64,000 bases of DNA, taken from the NCBI GenBank assembly GCA_944470555.2, contig OX104130.1:50687491-50751490 (forward strand). Reading direction: 5' to 3'. This document shows positions 32,460-44,276 of the stretch, piece after piece. This DNA is from Heterobilharzia americana (taxonomy: Eukaryota > Platyhelminthes > Trematoda > Strigeidida > Schistosomatidae). The notes beneath the pieces were generated by a model. That model searched no databases. It was not told where the DNA came from and saw only the letters and a list, made by a program, of their open reading frames with translations. The first letter of the stretch is position 1. The number at the start of each line of letters is the position of its first letter. The position numbers and the translations under genes are program-made.

Positions 32460-33045
32460 CAGACAGACAAGCAAATCAACGTAGAACTCAGCACAGAAGT
32501 TCATCAGTTCCAGTTGCTATACTTCACTGTAGCATACAGAGAACAAGTTAATAGAAGAAATGACGATATCTAAGTAGACAAAGATGCGTGACAGGAGAAC
32601 CAGTTTAAAAATTAGGGCTAGTGAAAGTGTTTAGACTTCAGAAGACGTCAAAAAGTAAATATATCTTCACTACTGTGACCGATTTTCAGCCATGTCACTA
32701 TAAGTCTCCAACCATTGATTCCTATCGTCTTGAGGACTCCAACCAGGCAATCTCCACTTACCTATACAATTTAGACCAACAGTTGACTTCATGGACTATT
32801 GTCATATCTTGGTTTAGCCACCGTCAACTTTTTTTTCAATCCAGTTTTACTTCGTCCATGGTTGCTTATGGGCGTAGGTGATGGCTCAGCATGCACAATG
32901 AATGTACAGGTCACATCATCTAGTGAAATTTCACAATTTCATTGACTGATTTGCCTTATGTACCTAGTACCCTTCTTTTGACCTCGAGGTTGTTCACTCG
33001 GTGAGTGCACCGTAGGTGAACAGTGTTTTTAAATTATGTGTGGTC
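32460..33045 (-). mobile_element. RTE family 2, C-terminal and 3'-UTR fragment
   Basis: Minus strand. It starts (right end) with a decayed piece of the C-terminal domain; the 3' UTR runs to the left and ends gtctgtctgtc at about 32460. Shared landmarks on the + strand are caacgtagaactcagcac, ccgattttcagccatgtcac and cttgaggactccaaccaggc; all three recur, in order, at 57900-58210. No open frame remains. Confidence 0.65.
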
Positions 33046-36000
33046 AAAAACCTGTAATTTTTCACCAACATCTACTGTTGATCATCCACGGGAAACACCT
33101 TACTGCTGTCCCACCACATCTAGCAAGCAGTATGATTTCGCCATCGGATTCCTACCATAGCGTACCGATTTGCAGTACAACGTTAACTGCTTTTGTCTGA
33201 CCGTTATCCAACAAACCTTTGTTGTTTAGTAAAACCTCAAGAAACAAATTTTCGCGCCACTGTAGCTCTTCGTGCCATTGCGATACACAAGCCCGGCCAC
33301 CTCGTTTTGTTAGCAGCTAGCAATTGGGAAATTTAATATACAATAGCCTGTAGTCATTTTCTTGGTGATGGCGTAGAAGTTTCTCTACTACCTCGTAACT
33401 CATTTTTGAATTTTGAACTATAACTCAATAGCCATAGGTAATTTTGTACATGAAGCAACGAGCAACACCTATTGCTCAAGAAATAACCCAAGATTTGACT
33501 TCTATAATCTGCGTAGATGGGGAGAGGTCCAAATACCTGATTTACATGTTGAAAATTGAGCATACATTCATCTTGTAAATCACTGATTACAATGGATAAG
33601 CGAGACTCTTATGGTCACTTGTTTTCCCTCTTCTTATGTTGCATTTCTAATCTCTTTGAAGTATTTTGTTCTTCTTATTGATTGTGTCACGTTGAACTGT
33701 GTTTATTCATATCGATAATTGTTGAATTCTTTTGTTGGGTTGCTTGTAGGTTTACAGCCTACTAATGGGCATTGTCAATGGAAAAATCTTCATTAAATAT
33801 TATAAGTGTATTCCTAAAGTTTTTCATGCAGCCGTTGCGGATCTGCAACTCTAACACTATCCTTCACAATTTTAGACGATTCTGTTGCTTATTACATTAT
33901 TTGTTTACTTCTGATAACATAAATTAGTTTAAGCGTGTTTCTTTTACCCTCCGTAAATTATTGAATAAAGTGATTACTGATAAGACTACAATGATGAACT
34001 ATGATGTAATTGTGGGATGGCTGACATAAATCATATTAATTTCCTTACTTAGTTAAACATTTTATCAAATCGAAGTAAACAACTTGATATAAGTCGCTTA
34101 AATTAACATTTCCAGTTCTTATCATGTTTATTTTTCACTTTTTTGAGAAATATTATAATTGATAGTTTAACTCAGACAAATTAAATTCGTAAAATAATCT
34201 TGACTGATTAATACACATTCACAGAGTTTATTCTCAGCCTTTTTTCAATTTCATTTTTCATTTCTATATCATTTGATCCCATTAATTATCCAGTTTATCT
34301 TTTCCAATTTGTGTATGTTTCAGTGATTTATCACTTTTTCTTATCATGGATTTTGCATGAGATAAGCGTATATCATTAAAGAACTTATTTTGATTCTGAC
34401 TGCTAACACTAGTCCATTTTGGTTCCACTCCTCATGCGTCGTAAGGAATACACTTTATAACCAGGAAATATTATTCTACAGCCGGTTGAATGTGTTTTTG
34501 GTTATTTGGTTAGGACAGTTGTAAGTAAACTGTAATGATGAAGCTTTTTGTTAACACACTGTCGGAGGTGAAATTGAAGCAGTGGTTTTAGTGTGTTGTT
34601 TACGGTTGAGAAACTATTGATTTGTTATGACATTTATGGGGATTCATACATTCACACTTAATATCGGTTAGATGGTTTTTGTAAGATTTACAATTTATTC
34701 GCTTACTGACATAGGTGTGGAGACGATTGTTAGGTAAGTTACAGACGTTACTGTAGTGACGATATGGAGTGTTCATCTGTTAATATCAGCTGTTTCTATA
34801 CAGCATACTTCAGTCAGTTTTCTGCATAATTCTACATTTATGTTATTCAAGCACCAAATATTGAGTATAAGTATAGTTGTTTATACCGAGAATTTTGTCT
34901 GCCTATGTTGACAGTATGCATACATATAAGTGATTATTCTGAGTTTCTTCTTCATATACATTTTATACAAGAGTATGTTGACATATGAATTTGTTGACCG
35001 ATATTGAAGTGAAAAACCTTACTGTAGATATTAAACTGGGACTTTTGGTGACGTTAACTAAACACTTTTGGATATCCATTAGCTTTTTTCTGCTTTATTT
35101 AATCTCAACTTTTATCGACATTCACAGACTACTGGGACAGTGTTGTTACTTTCCCTTGGTTTTTCGTGTTCTCCATAGATTCTGTAAGGTAATCGATTTG
35201 AGGTCTGTCTTTATCGTCTAATTTGAGGTGTTGATAAATTATTCCGCTTGAGTTGTATCCCTTTTACTTCTGTATTTTTGTGTTTTGATTGCAGAGTATC
35301 AATTACTACTGTTGATTGTTTTGCTAACTTTTACTTTTCAAGTTTCATCTGTTGTCTAGACTAGTTGAATGTTTTACTTTCTCACTGACTTAATATTCAA
35401 TGGAATTCGTTCACTCAAGCACATATTTGTGGCTAATTGTTGCTTTGTTCAGGTTAGTACCACGTCTAAAGTCCGATTAGTTAACGAAACGTAATCAAGG
35501 CGCGTTCTAGCTGGTCTAGTTAGCTTTTAGCACTAACCTGAGTATTGTTATCAATCAATCACTGAACAGAAATAAAGAAGTAGCCAGGAGTAGGTATGAG
35601 ATGATGTTTATTGAACCTCAAATCATTTCACTGTAGCTACACTCACTCCTTTCTCTCTTCCGAAATTTAAACTCTGTTGTTCTTTGCTTATTTTTGTCCA
35701 TTTTATTTTATTTCAAACACCAACTTCTTCATCTTTGCGGTCTCATCCTTTTAAGGGGTTTAAATGATGAGGTTTACTGTTATTCAATCTCTTCTTTATT
35801 CTTTTTAATTCTGATAATGCCTTAAGTCAGAAATCTAAGTGATTTGAGAATTAACTGCTCACCTATCTACATATGAATTCCTCTGAGAACCTTAGGGTTA
35901 TTAATGTTCACTCAACATATGCTGATTAACTTGATGATGAGACCTTAACTAGGGGAAATATGTAATCCTGGAGAACACTCAGAACTTGACCCTCTACGTT

Positions 36001-37329
36001 CTTAGCTATAAATCTCTCATAATTAAATTCCCCAGATCATGGTAAGGTTCAACAACAGCTTTGTATACAGTAGGTTGTATCTCTTATTATCGACACTTCA
36101 GTACATATTGAAGTCGTGTTTCTTACTGTCTGCTCTTTAACGAATAAATTATAGCATAAATCTTATATAGTCATAAAATTTGTTGTTCCTCCTCCGTCTC
36201 TCTTACCTATGCTCATACAACATTTCCGTTTTTCATTTATCATAAACTTTGCTCATTAGATCTTAGCTAATTTGCATAATTTTCAATTGTCATCCCCATT
36301 AATCACTACTATTGCTGTCAACAATTTTATTTTAAAACCTACATTATGCAATTCTTTTTCAAATGGCAACTGACACGTTCAAAAAACTTATATTTCTAGC
36401 ATGGCATGAATATTTTTGTTACTTGTAACAATGATAATAATTATTGTTATCATGATCATTGTTATTTTTATTTTTCGACTTTTAATTTCATTAAAAGTTG
36501 TTTTCCTGTGAATTATCTATTGATTATAACGATTACTTGAGAGAGTTAACGTGTATAATCTAAGATGCTACGATACGATAAAACAATGTATTCAGGTGGT
36601 CTGGATAAGTACAAGCTAAATCATAACTCTGATTCATTCAGGCATTGACTATCAATGGGGGTTGTATGTTCGACTGTAGATTTTCTAGTCGATATTTGAG
36701 AAATACTAAACATCTATGGCTACCAATATTCAATTGCATGACGCAAAATAGATAACCAATAGATCAAAAAGTTTACTATTCGTGTTATGATTCTAAATTT
36801 GTTTGTTTTGAGTGACGGTGTAGCTTATTGACTTTAGCGGCTCCCAAGTGATAGGCCCATAGGTCAAATTCAGTTTCATCGACTTTGCTCTAATCTACAA
36901 ATGCGACTCAAAACCTACTGCATTTTAAACTGTGTAGCAGGTTGAGTTGTGAAGTCACTTCCCTTTTTATTACCTTTGCACAGTTTCCTCTCCCTTCTTT
37001 TGTGACTTTTTTTTTCATGTGTTGTCCGAATTTTACCAAAATAAACTAATGCACATCTTATCGGTTGCTAAAATCACTTGACAATTTTCGTACTTAAAGT
37101 AATTTTATAAGTTGGCAGTTATATTTAAGGATAAGACATTGCTTGACTCAATAAAATGGGCATGCGTAATTGAATCAAACAGAATAATTTCCTCTTTGTT
37201 AGTGATGTTATACGGATCAAAATTTATGGTAGCAGTGATAACGATAAGCATTATCAAGTTTTGAAATGGTCTAGTACTTTCTGTTTATTTAGTGATAACC
37301 AGTAGTGAATTTCAAACTTTACCTCTCCC
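33046..37329. other. Middle of cadherin intron 7
   Basis: 4.3 kb. 33046-33600 is somewhat richer in GC and could be an old insertion that I cannot name. 36800-36960 contains tRNA-SINE-like debris (gtgtagcttattgac..., aaacctactgcattttaaactg). Otherwise AT-rich with no supported feature. Confidence 0.5.
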
Positions 37330-37620
37330 TCTTGCTAATACTCCAGATAGACAGACAAATAAATCAGGATAAATTAAGGCACAGAAGTGAGCTACTTTAA
37401 GTTGCCATACTTACGACAGTATGCAAAGGATGTGGGCAGAAAAAGAATGATAATGAAGTAAACGAAGTATATAAGTGATGAGGCAAAAAATGAAGTCGGT
37501 ATAAACATTTAAGACTTTCAAGATGACAGTGTATATCTTTCTGTGCCATTGACATCGCCAACAATCTCCAGTTATTGATACTTCTCATATCGAGGACGCT
37601 ACAGCAGTATGTTGATAGAA
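37330..37620 (-). mobile_element. RTE family 2, 3'-end fragment
   Basis: Decayed minus-strand copy: agatagacagacaaataaatcagg at the left, then gaagtgagctactttaagttgcc, and near the right end tctccagttattgata with atcgaggacgctacagcagt, which correspond in order to landmarks in the copies at 32460 and 57900. No protein frame is left. Confidence 0.5.
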
Positions 37621-37859
37621 ACCGATCGAATTGATCTGATAAGGTAAACAATAAGAAATTATAGAATCTAATTAATAGTTGAGTGTATCTTTTATGTTAC
37701 ACACTATCCATTTACTGACAGTTTTTGACAAATTTCCACGTTATGAATCTTGTATATTCTAGTATGGAATGCCTGAATTTTTGTTTTTAACATTATTAGA
37801 CCAAAGGCATTTAATATTAATGAGGCTATCTAAGACAACTAAGGTTTGGCACATTGGTG

Positions 37860-38220
37860 TTGTTGATGCTGAATGATCATTAGAGGTGAGATAAATGTCC
37901 TGGCGGTGGTAAGACTCGAACCAGCAGCCTCTGGGTTACTGACCCAGCGCTTTATGGCACAGCTACCGACCAGATCAAAAATTCATTTCGATCACTGAGG
38001 CTTTTGTTCGGCTTCCATGTGAATATGGGATAAGTTATGATCCAATCATCGTTCTCATATTGATTGCTAAACCAACTCTTCTAAGCCCAGTCCAAATTGA
38101 GCTGAATTAAAGTGAATGAGCGTCGCATGGATCATTAACAAGACTTCCTGAGAGTCTTAGTTCCAATTCTACTGTTGCCCAAGTTTTTATTTCACCTTCA
38201 GTCATCATCCAGGATATGGC
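37860..38220. mobile_element. tRNA-derived SINE debris, mixed orientations
   Basis: 37905-37975 reads as a tRNA-like block on the minus strand (gactcgaaccagcagcctctgg is a B-box complement). 38140-38220 has the family 3 body in the plus sense (agtttttatttcaccttcagtcatcatccagg) with a decayed head (gttccaattctactg). It ends about 85 bp before cadherin exon 8. Confidence 0.5.
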
Positions 38221-38306
38221 ATTGTTTATTGTTCGTTTCTTTCAATACTGTGCGTATTTTGTAATCAATTTTTTTCATTCTACTATTTTACAAATGTCAT
38301 TTGCAG

Positions 38307-38461
38307 CATCCAATCATTCTTACCATCATCCATTTGCATTGGGTTATTCTACACCTACAAGTTTATTCGTCTATTTGGCGGAGCAGTTGGACTACAATTC
38401 ACTGTCTGTTCATAACTTATTATTGATCATTTCAAATGGTTTAGAAATGATAACTACAAAG
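38307..38461 (+). CDS. Cadherin gene, exon 8 of 11 in window
   Basis: 155 nt (2 bases plus 51 codons); in phase 1, out phase 0. Acceptor catttgcag ends at 38306, donor acaaag|gtaaat follows 38461. It carries SNHSYHHPFALGYSTPTSLF, matching the F.l...TG.l strand, then EQLDYNS, where LDRE has become LDYN and so cannot bind calcium in the usual way, and SVHNLLLIISNG and MITTK, the final strands. With exon 9 the join is MITTK|IQINVQKAIHSSPRF. Support comes from the phase chain and from the fit to the cadherin fold, as the key motif is poorly kept. Confidence 0.85.
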
Positions 38462-39599
38462 GTAAATATTATATTATGATGTAGGATTTTATACGAATGT
38501 GTATAGATGCGTTTCGTTACTTTTATAGTCAGTAGTCAGTTGAACACATAAACTATATGAAAATTTATTTGTTTTCTGTTTTTCTCTTTTTCACTGTCTG
38601 ATATTCGGTTGCAGTTTTACTATGTAAATTTAGTTTAGAGTAAGAGTAGATTCTGGAAATTATTTGACTATTAAACAACAATTTTATTCTTATCTCATTA
38701 AGCCAACTCATTTGTATTCAGTCATACGTTAACTTACGAAACAATGAATAGTTACGTTGTTACAGGCTGGTCACGCATATTTATCATGAAGTTTGATTGA
38801 GAATGATTTGATTAATGTATTAATCATTTCCTTGTTGATTAGTTATACTGTTTGTGTATACTATGTTTGCTTGTTTAATATTTACTGATTACATTAGAGA
38901 TTTCGACTTGACATCTCCCGTTAATAGATTTCCTGTTTTTGCTCAATGAATTCTTGGTCATTTTTAAATTGAAAGTTTGGATACAGATATTATTGTACTC
39001 ACAATGATTTGTTGTCATTTTTATTCAAGTTATCTTTGTTTCATTGAACAGTTTGTTTTTTGTGTTGAGCAAACATCATATCATAGAGTAAGTTGTATTT
39101 ATACTAACATTATTTCTGCTATGTGATAGTACGTTAAACAATATGATCTGCTTGAAAATAGTATTATAATTTTTTTAATGTGATCTCTGAGTCGATGAAT
39201 GGGTTAAGTAGTGAGTTTAAGCTAGACGAAATAAAACAGCGGGAAATATTTGTACCTCAGGTAGTTGGTTCTAGTCCTGATGCTTTTGTTGTCTTTTTAG
39301 ACATCATTGTCACTAAATTCAATATGAAATGAGCGATCAAGATTTTCTCTTTAGTAAATCAACAGTCTTCCCTAACTGTTGTATCACTGACTGCGAAGAT
39401 TCTCCTGTTGACCGGTTCTCTGTTTGACCTTTGACCCTGTAGTTGTCTATCATTCTTTGTATTGGTTGGTAGACGAGTGGTACAACTGATGATTATTGAT
39501 GCACATTATTGGATTTAGTGACAAAACTTGTGACTGACAACCACAAAAGAAAAGCAGGTGGTATATTTAAGTTACAGCATTTGATAACATTAACATAAC
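38462..39599. other. Start of cadherin intron 8
   Basis: AT-rich, no feature recognised. Confidence 0.5.
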
Positions 39600-40293
39600 A
39601 TCAGCAATCAAAAGCATGCGACATAAAGAACGCCAAAGGAAAGTCCTCGGTGAAATTCTGATCAAAATTTCAAATGCACCTACAACGGAGGAGATAAATA
39701 ATCACGTAGTCAACGTATCCAAACAACCATTTTGACGAAAGTGAAAATACCTCTTCTCCAAAAAGAACTGAATTACAACACAAGAGGCGCCTCAAAACCG
39801 TAATTCTTTGCATTGATGTCGTCGCTCAAAGCATCAGGATTGAATGGGGGAAACTTAGAAGGAAATACGGCAAACAGGCGCATCATTGACCGAAAACAAA
39901 CAAGACTAGATTCTATCAACCACTCAGGAACAGAAAGCAATAAAAACACTCCTGACAAACTAAGGACACATCACTGTATACATGAACAAGAAAGAGTGCA
40001 TCAAGAAAACCGGGGATCTACTCAAAGACCAAAATGAATAGCAACCACTGAAGACCAACCCTATTCAGAAGTTTGGAAACCAGATCACCAAAACCTTAGA
40101 CAAATTCATCAAAGCAGGACAGATAACGAAACGACAGATAACAAATGAAATCAAATGGGCCTATTCCTCATCGGTTTTACGATAGACCACGAAATAGAAA
40201 TTCCTCTGCAAATAACAGTTCCGGTCCTAGGTATCCAGTCTAAAAGTTATCCATAGAGGAAATTGAAATGCTTTGTGGAGTTCATGCATTCTA

Positions 40294-40305
40294 CAGTTTA
40301 AAGCT
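40294..40305 (+). repeat. Target-site duplication, left (cagtttaaagct)
   Basis: The same 12 bases occur at 40852-40863 on the other side of the ribozyme-SINE, within the Penelope-like relic. Confidence 0.8.
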
Positions 40306-40851
40306 GCAAGTTGTTATTCATCGTAGACTGACATCAGCTGGAGGAACGAAGGAAACCTGGGAGCACTGGACAGCTGTTCCTCCAGCTGATGTCAGTCTAC
40401 GAATAACAACTTGAAATATTTCCAAATCTTCACAACTACCTCAAAATTCAATTGAACTGGTGCTCATTGGTGACTAGCTTCGAGAAGTATTCCCGAAGTT
40501 CCAACGAGAAGTCGTGACCGGTGGAGTCAAGCCTGATGGTCTTGAGGACAGTTACTCAAAGATGACATTGGGTGGCGGTTACGCTATATCGTGAGCTAAC
40601 AGAAGTTGGAAATATGGAGCATTGGATTCTGACCCAGTGGCTCAATGGCAACGCACTGGCCGCGGAACCTGAAGGTCGCGGGTTCGATCTCTGGTGGTGC
40701 GGGGTCGTTGGTGCGCACTGCTGAGGAGTCCCATACTAGGACGAAACAGCTGTCCAGTGCTCCCAGGTTTTCCTTGTTCCTCCAACTGATGTCAGTCTTC
40801 GATGAATAGCGACTTGAAATATTTCCAAATCTCCACAACTCCCTCAAAATT
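40306..40851. mobile_element. Sm-alpha-like ribozyme SINE with short inverted 5' arm
   Basis: Left, 40308-40375, reads on the minus strand: tail complement (caagttgttattcatcg) up to gggagcactggacagctg. It then turns to the plus strand within cagctgttcctccagctgatg. The plus unit runs: tail-like segment, body, tRNA-like block (cccagtggctcaatgg, cgcgggttcgatctc), hammerhead, then tail to ctcaaaatt. Flanked by 12-bp direct repeats. The distance between equivalent points of the two plus-sense tails (40391 and 40788) is about 397 bp, which is the unit length. It shares its layout with 25437-26164 but has a much shorter inverted arm. Confidence 0.83.
40715..40760 (+). ncRNA. Hammerhead ribozyme in the SINE at 40306-40851
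   Basis: Stem I gcactg 40715-40720 with cagtgc 40755-40760; core ctgagga 40721-40727; stem II gtcc/ggac; gaaa; stem III from the self-complementary acagctgt; cleavage after c40754. All core positions canonical. A C17 followed by stem I is the expected cut site. Confidence 0.88.
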
Positions 40852-40863
40852 CAGTTTAAAGCT
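40852..40863 (+). repeat. Target-site duplication, right (cagtttaaagct)
   Basis: Exact repeat of 40294-40305, directly after the tail of the ribozyme-SINE. Confidence 0.8.
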
Positions 40864-41928
40864 TGACAAATGGACAAAACTGGAATCAGGCTATTTTCTA
40901 AACAGAAGAATGACTTTCACTGTATAATGAAATTATTTAACTCCTGGTCCATCCGATAGATGTATAAAAGGTTTCCCTCATTTTTTAATCTGAAATAACC
41001 CTGATTTTAAAGTAAAGTAAAATGAATTAGAGATATGTTTGTCTAGCTTTTATGACACAGATTTTAGTTTTCAAAAAAGGAACTGACTGAAAAATATTTC
41101 TCGATCAAAGTAGAATCGGAAATTAAATTATTTCAAGAAAAGTTAAATGTTGAAATGTCACAGTTATTTAAATTGCGGCGACCCTATAGTTATAACTTCT
41201 TTGCAGTAAGTATATACTTCATCTGCAATGACAGCTGCTACATTGGGCAAAATCGTTGAGCTCTTTGTCTTTGTCTACATAAAAGTCATGATATTCAGTT
41301 ACTTATATCAATGCATGTGGATACTTATTGACTGAGTTCGATTTTGAACATGCAGATTTCTTGAACAAAGGAAATACAAAGAAACCCAGTTCAAGCAACA
41401 GTCAGCAGGTGTTTAGACTCAATCCATCAACTAATAAGGAAATTGATAAACAACTACAAGGTCAAAGGTCAGGCAGAGAACTGGTCAATGCAGTCAGTGG
41501 CACAAAAATAAAAGGAAATCACTATTAACACCACCTCGTCAGAGCAGGCTACCCAATTCGCTCACGGAGACATCCTAATAGTTTAGTTTCTCGAAGCTAG
41601 TGATGATGATGCTTTCTAGAAAGATAATGAAGGCTTGATAATTAAACTATCCATCTCAGAGAGACCAAACTAACCAAGGTGCAATAAAGTTGATTATATA
41701 CTAAATTAGCTGGGTAAGATGTCTTCACATTGTGACTGCGAAAATCCTTCAGAAAGTTGGTTTGAGACTTACTTTTATATGTGTTGATTCACTTGGCAGC
41801 GGAATAGTTTTAAATAATATTTAGTACTTGCTCATAACTTAATTCAACTACTATCTAATAAATGTGCATCAAAATACTGCTTGTATGACCAGATGATTGT
41901 TAGCTGATCGTCACAGAGACTTTTTTTT

Positions 41929-41943
41929 GGGGGGGGGGGGGGG
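41929..41943 (+). repeat. Run of 15 G after 8 T
   Basis: Mononucleotide run in intron 8. A 13-C run lies at 3862-3874. Both are likely to vary in length and to be unreliable in assembly. Confidence 0.9.
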
Positions 41944-42409
41944 TTGAAATTGATGATATAGTATCTCTTCATTGATCTTAAGCTTTCTATAACACTTGCA
42001 CTGGTAACTAGCTACAAGTCATTCCAAGTACCCATTAAATCTGAACGAATCTTCTTGTGCTACAATTTAATTTCGATAAAACGTACATGTCTCTCCTATT
42101 TATAGAATTGAAAATAACGTCCTTTTTAATTTCTCTTAACCTTTGAACACATGACGTCTATTGTTAAATAGCTTTTTCTGAAATTTACTTCTCACAGCAG
42201 TTTGTATTGATATGTACTAAGATCTATCGGTGATCTTCTGCAAGTACCCACTTTTTTCACAGAAACTTGGGCTTTTGTGCATGTTAAGAAAGATGATACC
42301 CAGGGAATGTGACATGTCTATTTGATACTTATGGAGTTTTTATCGTAAACCACTTCATCATTCAAATAGTTCCCTTCTGATCAAAAGTTACAGCACCTGC
42401 AAAACACAG

Positions 42410-42830
42410 TCCGTGATGATTTCTAACTTAAAATTAAAGTCCCTATTAACCTCAAAATACATAACTGCATCGGGCTTATCAGTGAATAGCTTTTAAGTGC
42501 ACATCCCGAAGTTGTAGTGAGAAGCCGTGACTTTTAGGGTCAACCAGTCGGAAGTGAAGCAGATGCCAACTGAAGAACTCAGAGGGCAGTCATGAATTGA
42601 CAGAAGTGGGGAACTGTGAGCTACTGAACTTCAATCCAGTGACTGAATGGCTAACCTGTTCACCATGAGTGGGATCTGAAGGTCGTAAATTTGGTGCGTA
42701 ACAGGTGGGGTCGTGAGTGCGTGGTGCTGAGGAGTCCCATACTAGGACGAAATGGCTATCCAGTGCTCTCAGGTTTTCAGTGGTTCTCCAACTGGTGTCA
42801 GTCTTTGATGAATCCTACCTTAAGATTTAT
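42410..42830 (+). mobile_element. Sm-alpha-like ribozyme SINE, single plus-strand copy
   Basis: Starts with a tail-like segment (cagtccgtgatgatttctaac, 42408), then body (cccgaagttgtagtgagaagcc; ctatgagct-type end with gacagaagtggggaactgtg), a weak tRNA-like block (atccagtgactgaatggcta), the hammerhead and the tail (gtgtcagtctttgatgaatc). No inverted arm is visible, and I find no target duplication. Confidence 0.7.
42721..42766 (+). ncRNA. Hammerhead ribozyme, probably weakened
   Basis: Core ctgagga (42727-42733), stem II gtcc/ggac and gaaa are intact, and the cleavage site reads atc instead of gtc, which is allowed. Stem I is damaged: gtggtg faces cagtgc with one mismatch and two wobble pairs. 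Stem III is weak (aatggctat). Self-cleavage is doubtful. Confidence 0.6.
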
Positions 42831-43966
42831 TAATCATTCAAGGGATGACTTCATCACAGTTTATAATAACTGTTTTCTCTGTTGGGGAATGGTCGTGTGT
42901 ACACTCCTTTCAACTAAATTGCACTTATGTCTATGTTTTGTGTCATTATTTTACTTCTTACGGGTTAGAAAAATTTAGTGTTATTTACTTCATTGGGAAA
43001 CACTTTAATACCAAGTTTCTACATTGCGTGTGCATGCTTTTACTCATTCGCCTCAGTTTATTAGCATTTTTATTCGGAAAATTTTTTTAAAATATACAGC
43101 GACAATAGCGATAACGACAATAACAAATGAACCAATGTACACACGATAAGAAATTAAGGAGAGTCTACTTCTTTCCTTTGCTGAGATAAAAGAAGGATAA
43201 AGCTTTTCTAACCGAAAGTGATGGAAACCAGGAGAAATTTCGTTATATTGTGCTTCTTATCTTCATTTAGTATGCTTGCGTGCGCTTAATTAAATACTTC
43301 TTTCCATTAAAAAATCACCTAATTTTGAGTCGCCACTCATGTTTTGAATCCCTCCATTGGCTAATTACAGCTTATGTGAATTTTAATAATTTATGAGGAA
43401 TGGATTGCTGAACTGGTGACTATTTAAATTATGGATGTAAATCGTGTTTACTTTCTTGAATTCCACTAACAAGTTCATCTAATCAGTCAGTTTTGACCTT
43501 TCAGCAAGTTTTGATTTTTAGCCTGAAATATTGTATAACTGCATTTAATAACTCAGTGGAATGTATAGGAAGTAGAATTTGGTGAATTCTCTACTTACTA
43601 GTAACGCAGATAGAGATGTAGGCATATTTCAAGATAAGACAAAGAATTGGGGCCAACATTATAAAGATGAAAGGAGTGTTAAAACTGAATGTGAAAAATT
43701 AGCCGTCACGACCAGATTAGTTGGTAATTTGAAAAGTGTAAATATTGATGATAAATTTGTTCATCAAATGAGATGAGTTAGTTAAGAGCATAAGGTTGAA
43801 GGACCAATAAAAATCAGTGACTAATAATGATGACAGTCAATAAGTCAAATATTCTCACGTATTGAGGATCCTGAAAACAGTTCAGTTATTTAGTTATTTA
43901 TCGAATTAAGACAGACAATTATATCGATGTGCAAACTCTGCATTTTCTCTTTCCTTTTATTTTCAG
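42831..43966. other. End of cadherin intron 8
   Basis: AT-rich. An open frame at 43579-43776 encodes a charged 65-residue peptide that I do not recognise and that cannot be joined to the cadherin exons in phase. The interval ends in the acceptor ttttattttcag. Confidence 0.5.
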
Positions 43967-44276
43967 ATACAAATCAATGTACAAAAAGCAATTCATTCAA
44001 GTCCAAGGTTTTCTATCAGTTCGATCACCTCAGAACCGAACGTCAGTAATGTATCTGTTGTTGACTTATCTCTACAACAAAACTCAACTATTCAAAATTG
44101 TTGCCACCATATTCTTATTCATGTAAATCTAACTGAGTCGACATTGACTGGAAGTCTTGTTTGTCGGTTAACTGTTAATGAATCGGAAAATGATGCTATT
44201 CATAGGCTACATTATGCAATCATGTCTGTTGAACATAGTCAAACATGGGATTTATTCACTTTGAACGAATATACAG
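43967..44276 (+). CDS. Cadherin gene, exon 9 of 11 in window
   Basis: 310 nt; in phase 0, out phase 1. Acceptor attttcag ends at 43966, donor atacag|gtatgt follows 44276. It begins at an inter-repeat linker that has lost the acidic residues (IQINVQKAIHSSPRFS). A serine- and asparagine-rich stretch follows (SSITSEPNVSNVSVVD, LQQNSTIQNCCHHI) with possible N-glycosylation sites NVS and NST. Then comes the repeat core: ILIHVNLTESTLTGSLVCRL (start strand, PEN-like region lost), TVNESENDAIHRLHYAI (VNESEND in place of ADxDxGxN), and WDLFTLNEYTG (F.ln..TG). The split G is completed in exon 10. The whole reading frame is open; other frames over this stretch are shadows. Confidence 0.88.

Larger units (their letters stand above)
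39600..41560 (+). mobile_element. Penelope-like retroelement relic, interrupted by a SINE
   Basis: At 39975-40180 one frame reads ITVYMNKKECIKKTGDLLKD, QPLKTNPIQKFGNQ, ITKTLDKFIKAGQITK, which resembles the N-terminal side of Penelope reverse transcriptases. At 41210-41255 the reading IYFICNDSCYIGQ recalls the GIY-YIG endonuclease that ends such elements. At 41328-41480 LTEFDFEHADFLNKGNTKKP and a decayed LNPSTN follow, as in the same C-terminal region. The RT core is mostly missing and stops are frequent. A ribozyme-SINE lies at 40306-40851. In live elements the GIY-YIG enzyme cuts the target DNA. Confidence 0.65.

Noticed and set aside
32158..32484. 108-codon frame in intron 7
   Set aside because: No recognisable domain; its 3' end runs into an RTE 3' fragment; no splice sites join it to the cadherin.
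33046..33600. GC-richer segment suspected to be part of an LTR retrotransposon
   Set aside because: No gag, protease, RT or integrase motif and no paired terminal repeats could be read.
43579..43776. 65-codon charged frame upstream of exon 9
   Set aside because: Not in phase with the neighbouring exons and not similar to a known family.
43929..44126. 65-codon frame over exon 9
   Set aside because: A shadow in another frame; the cadherin frame over 43967-44276 is open and continuous.
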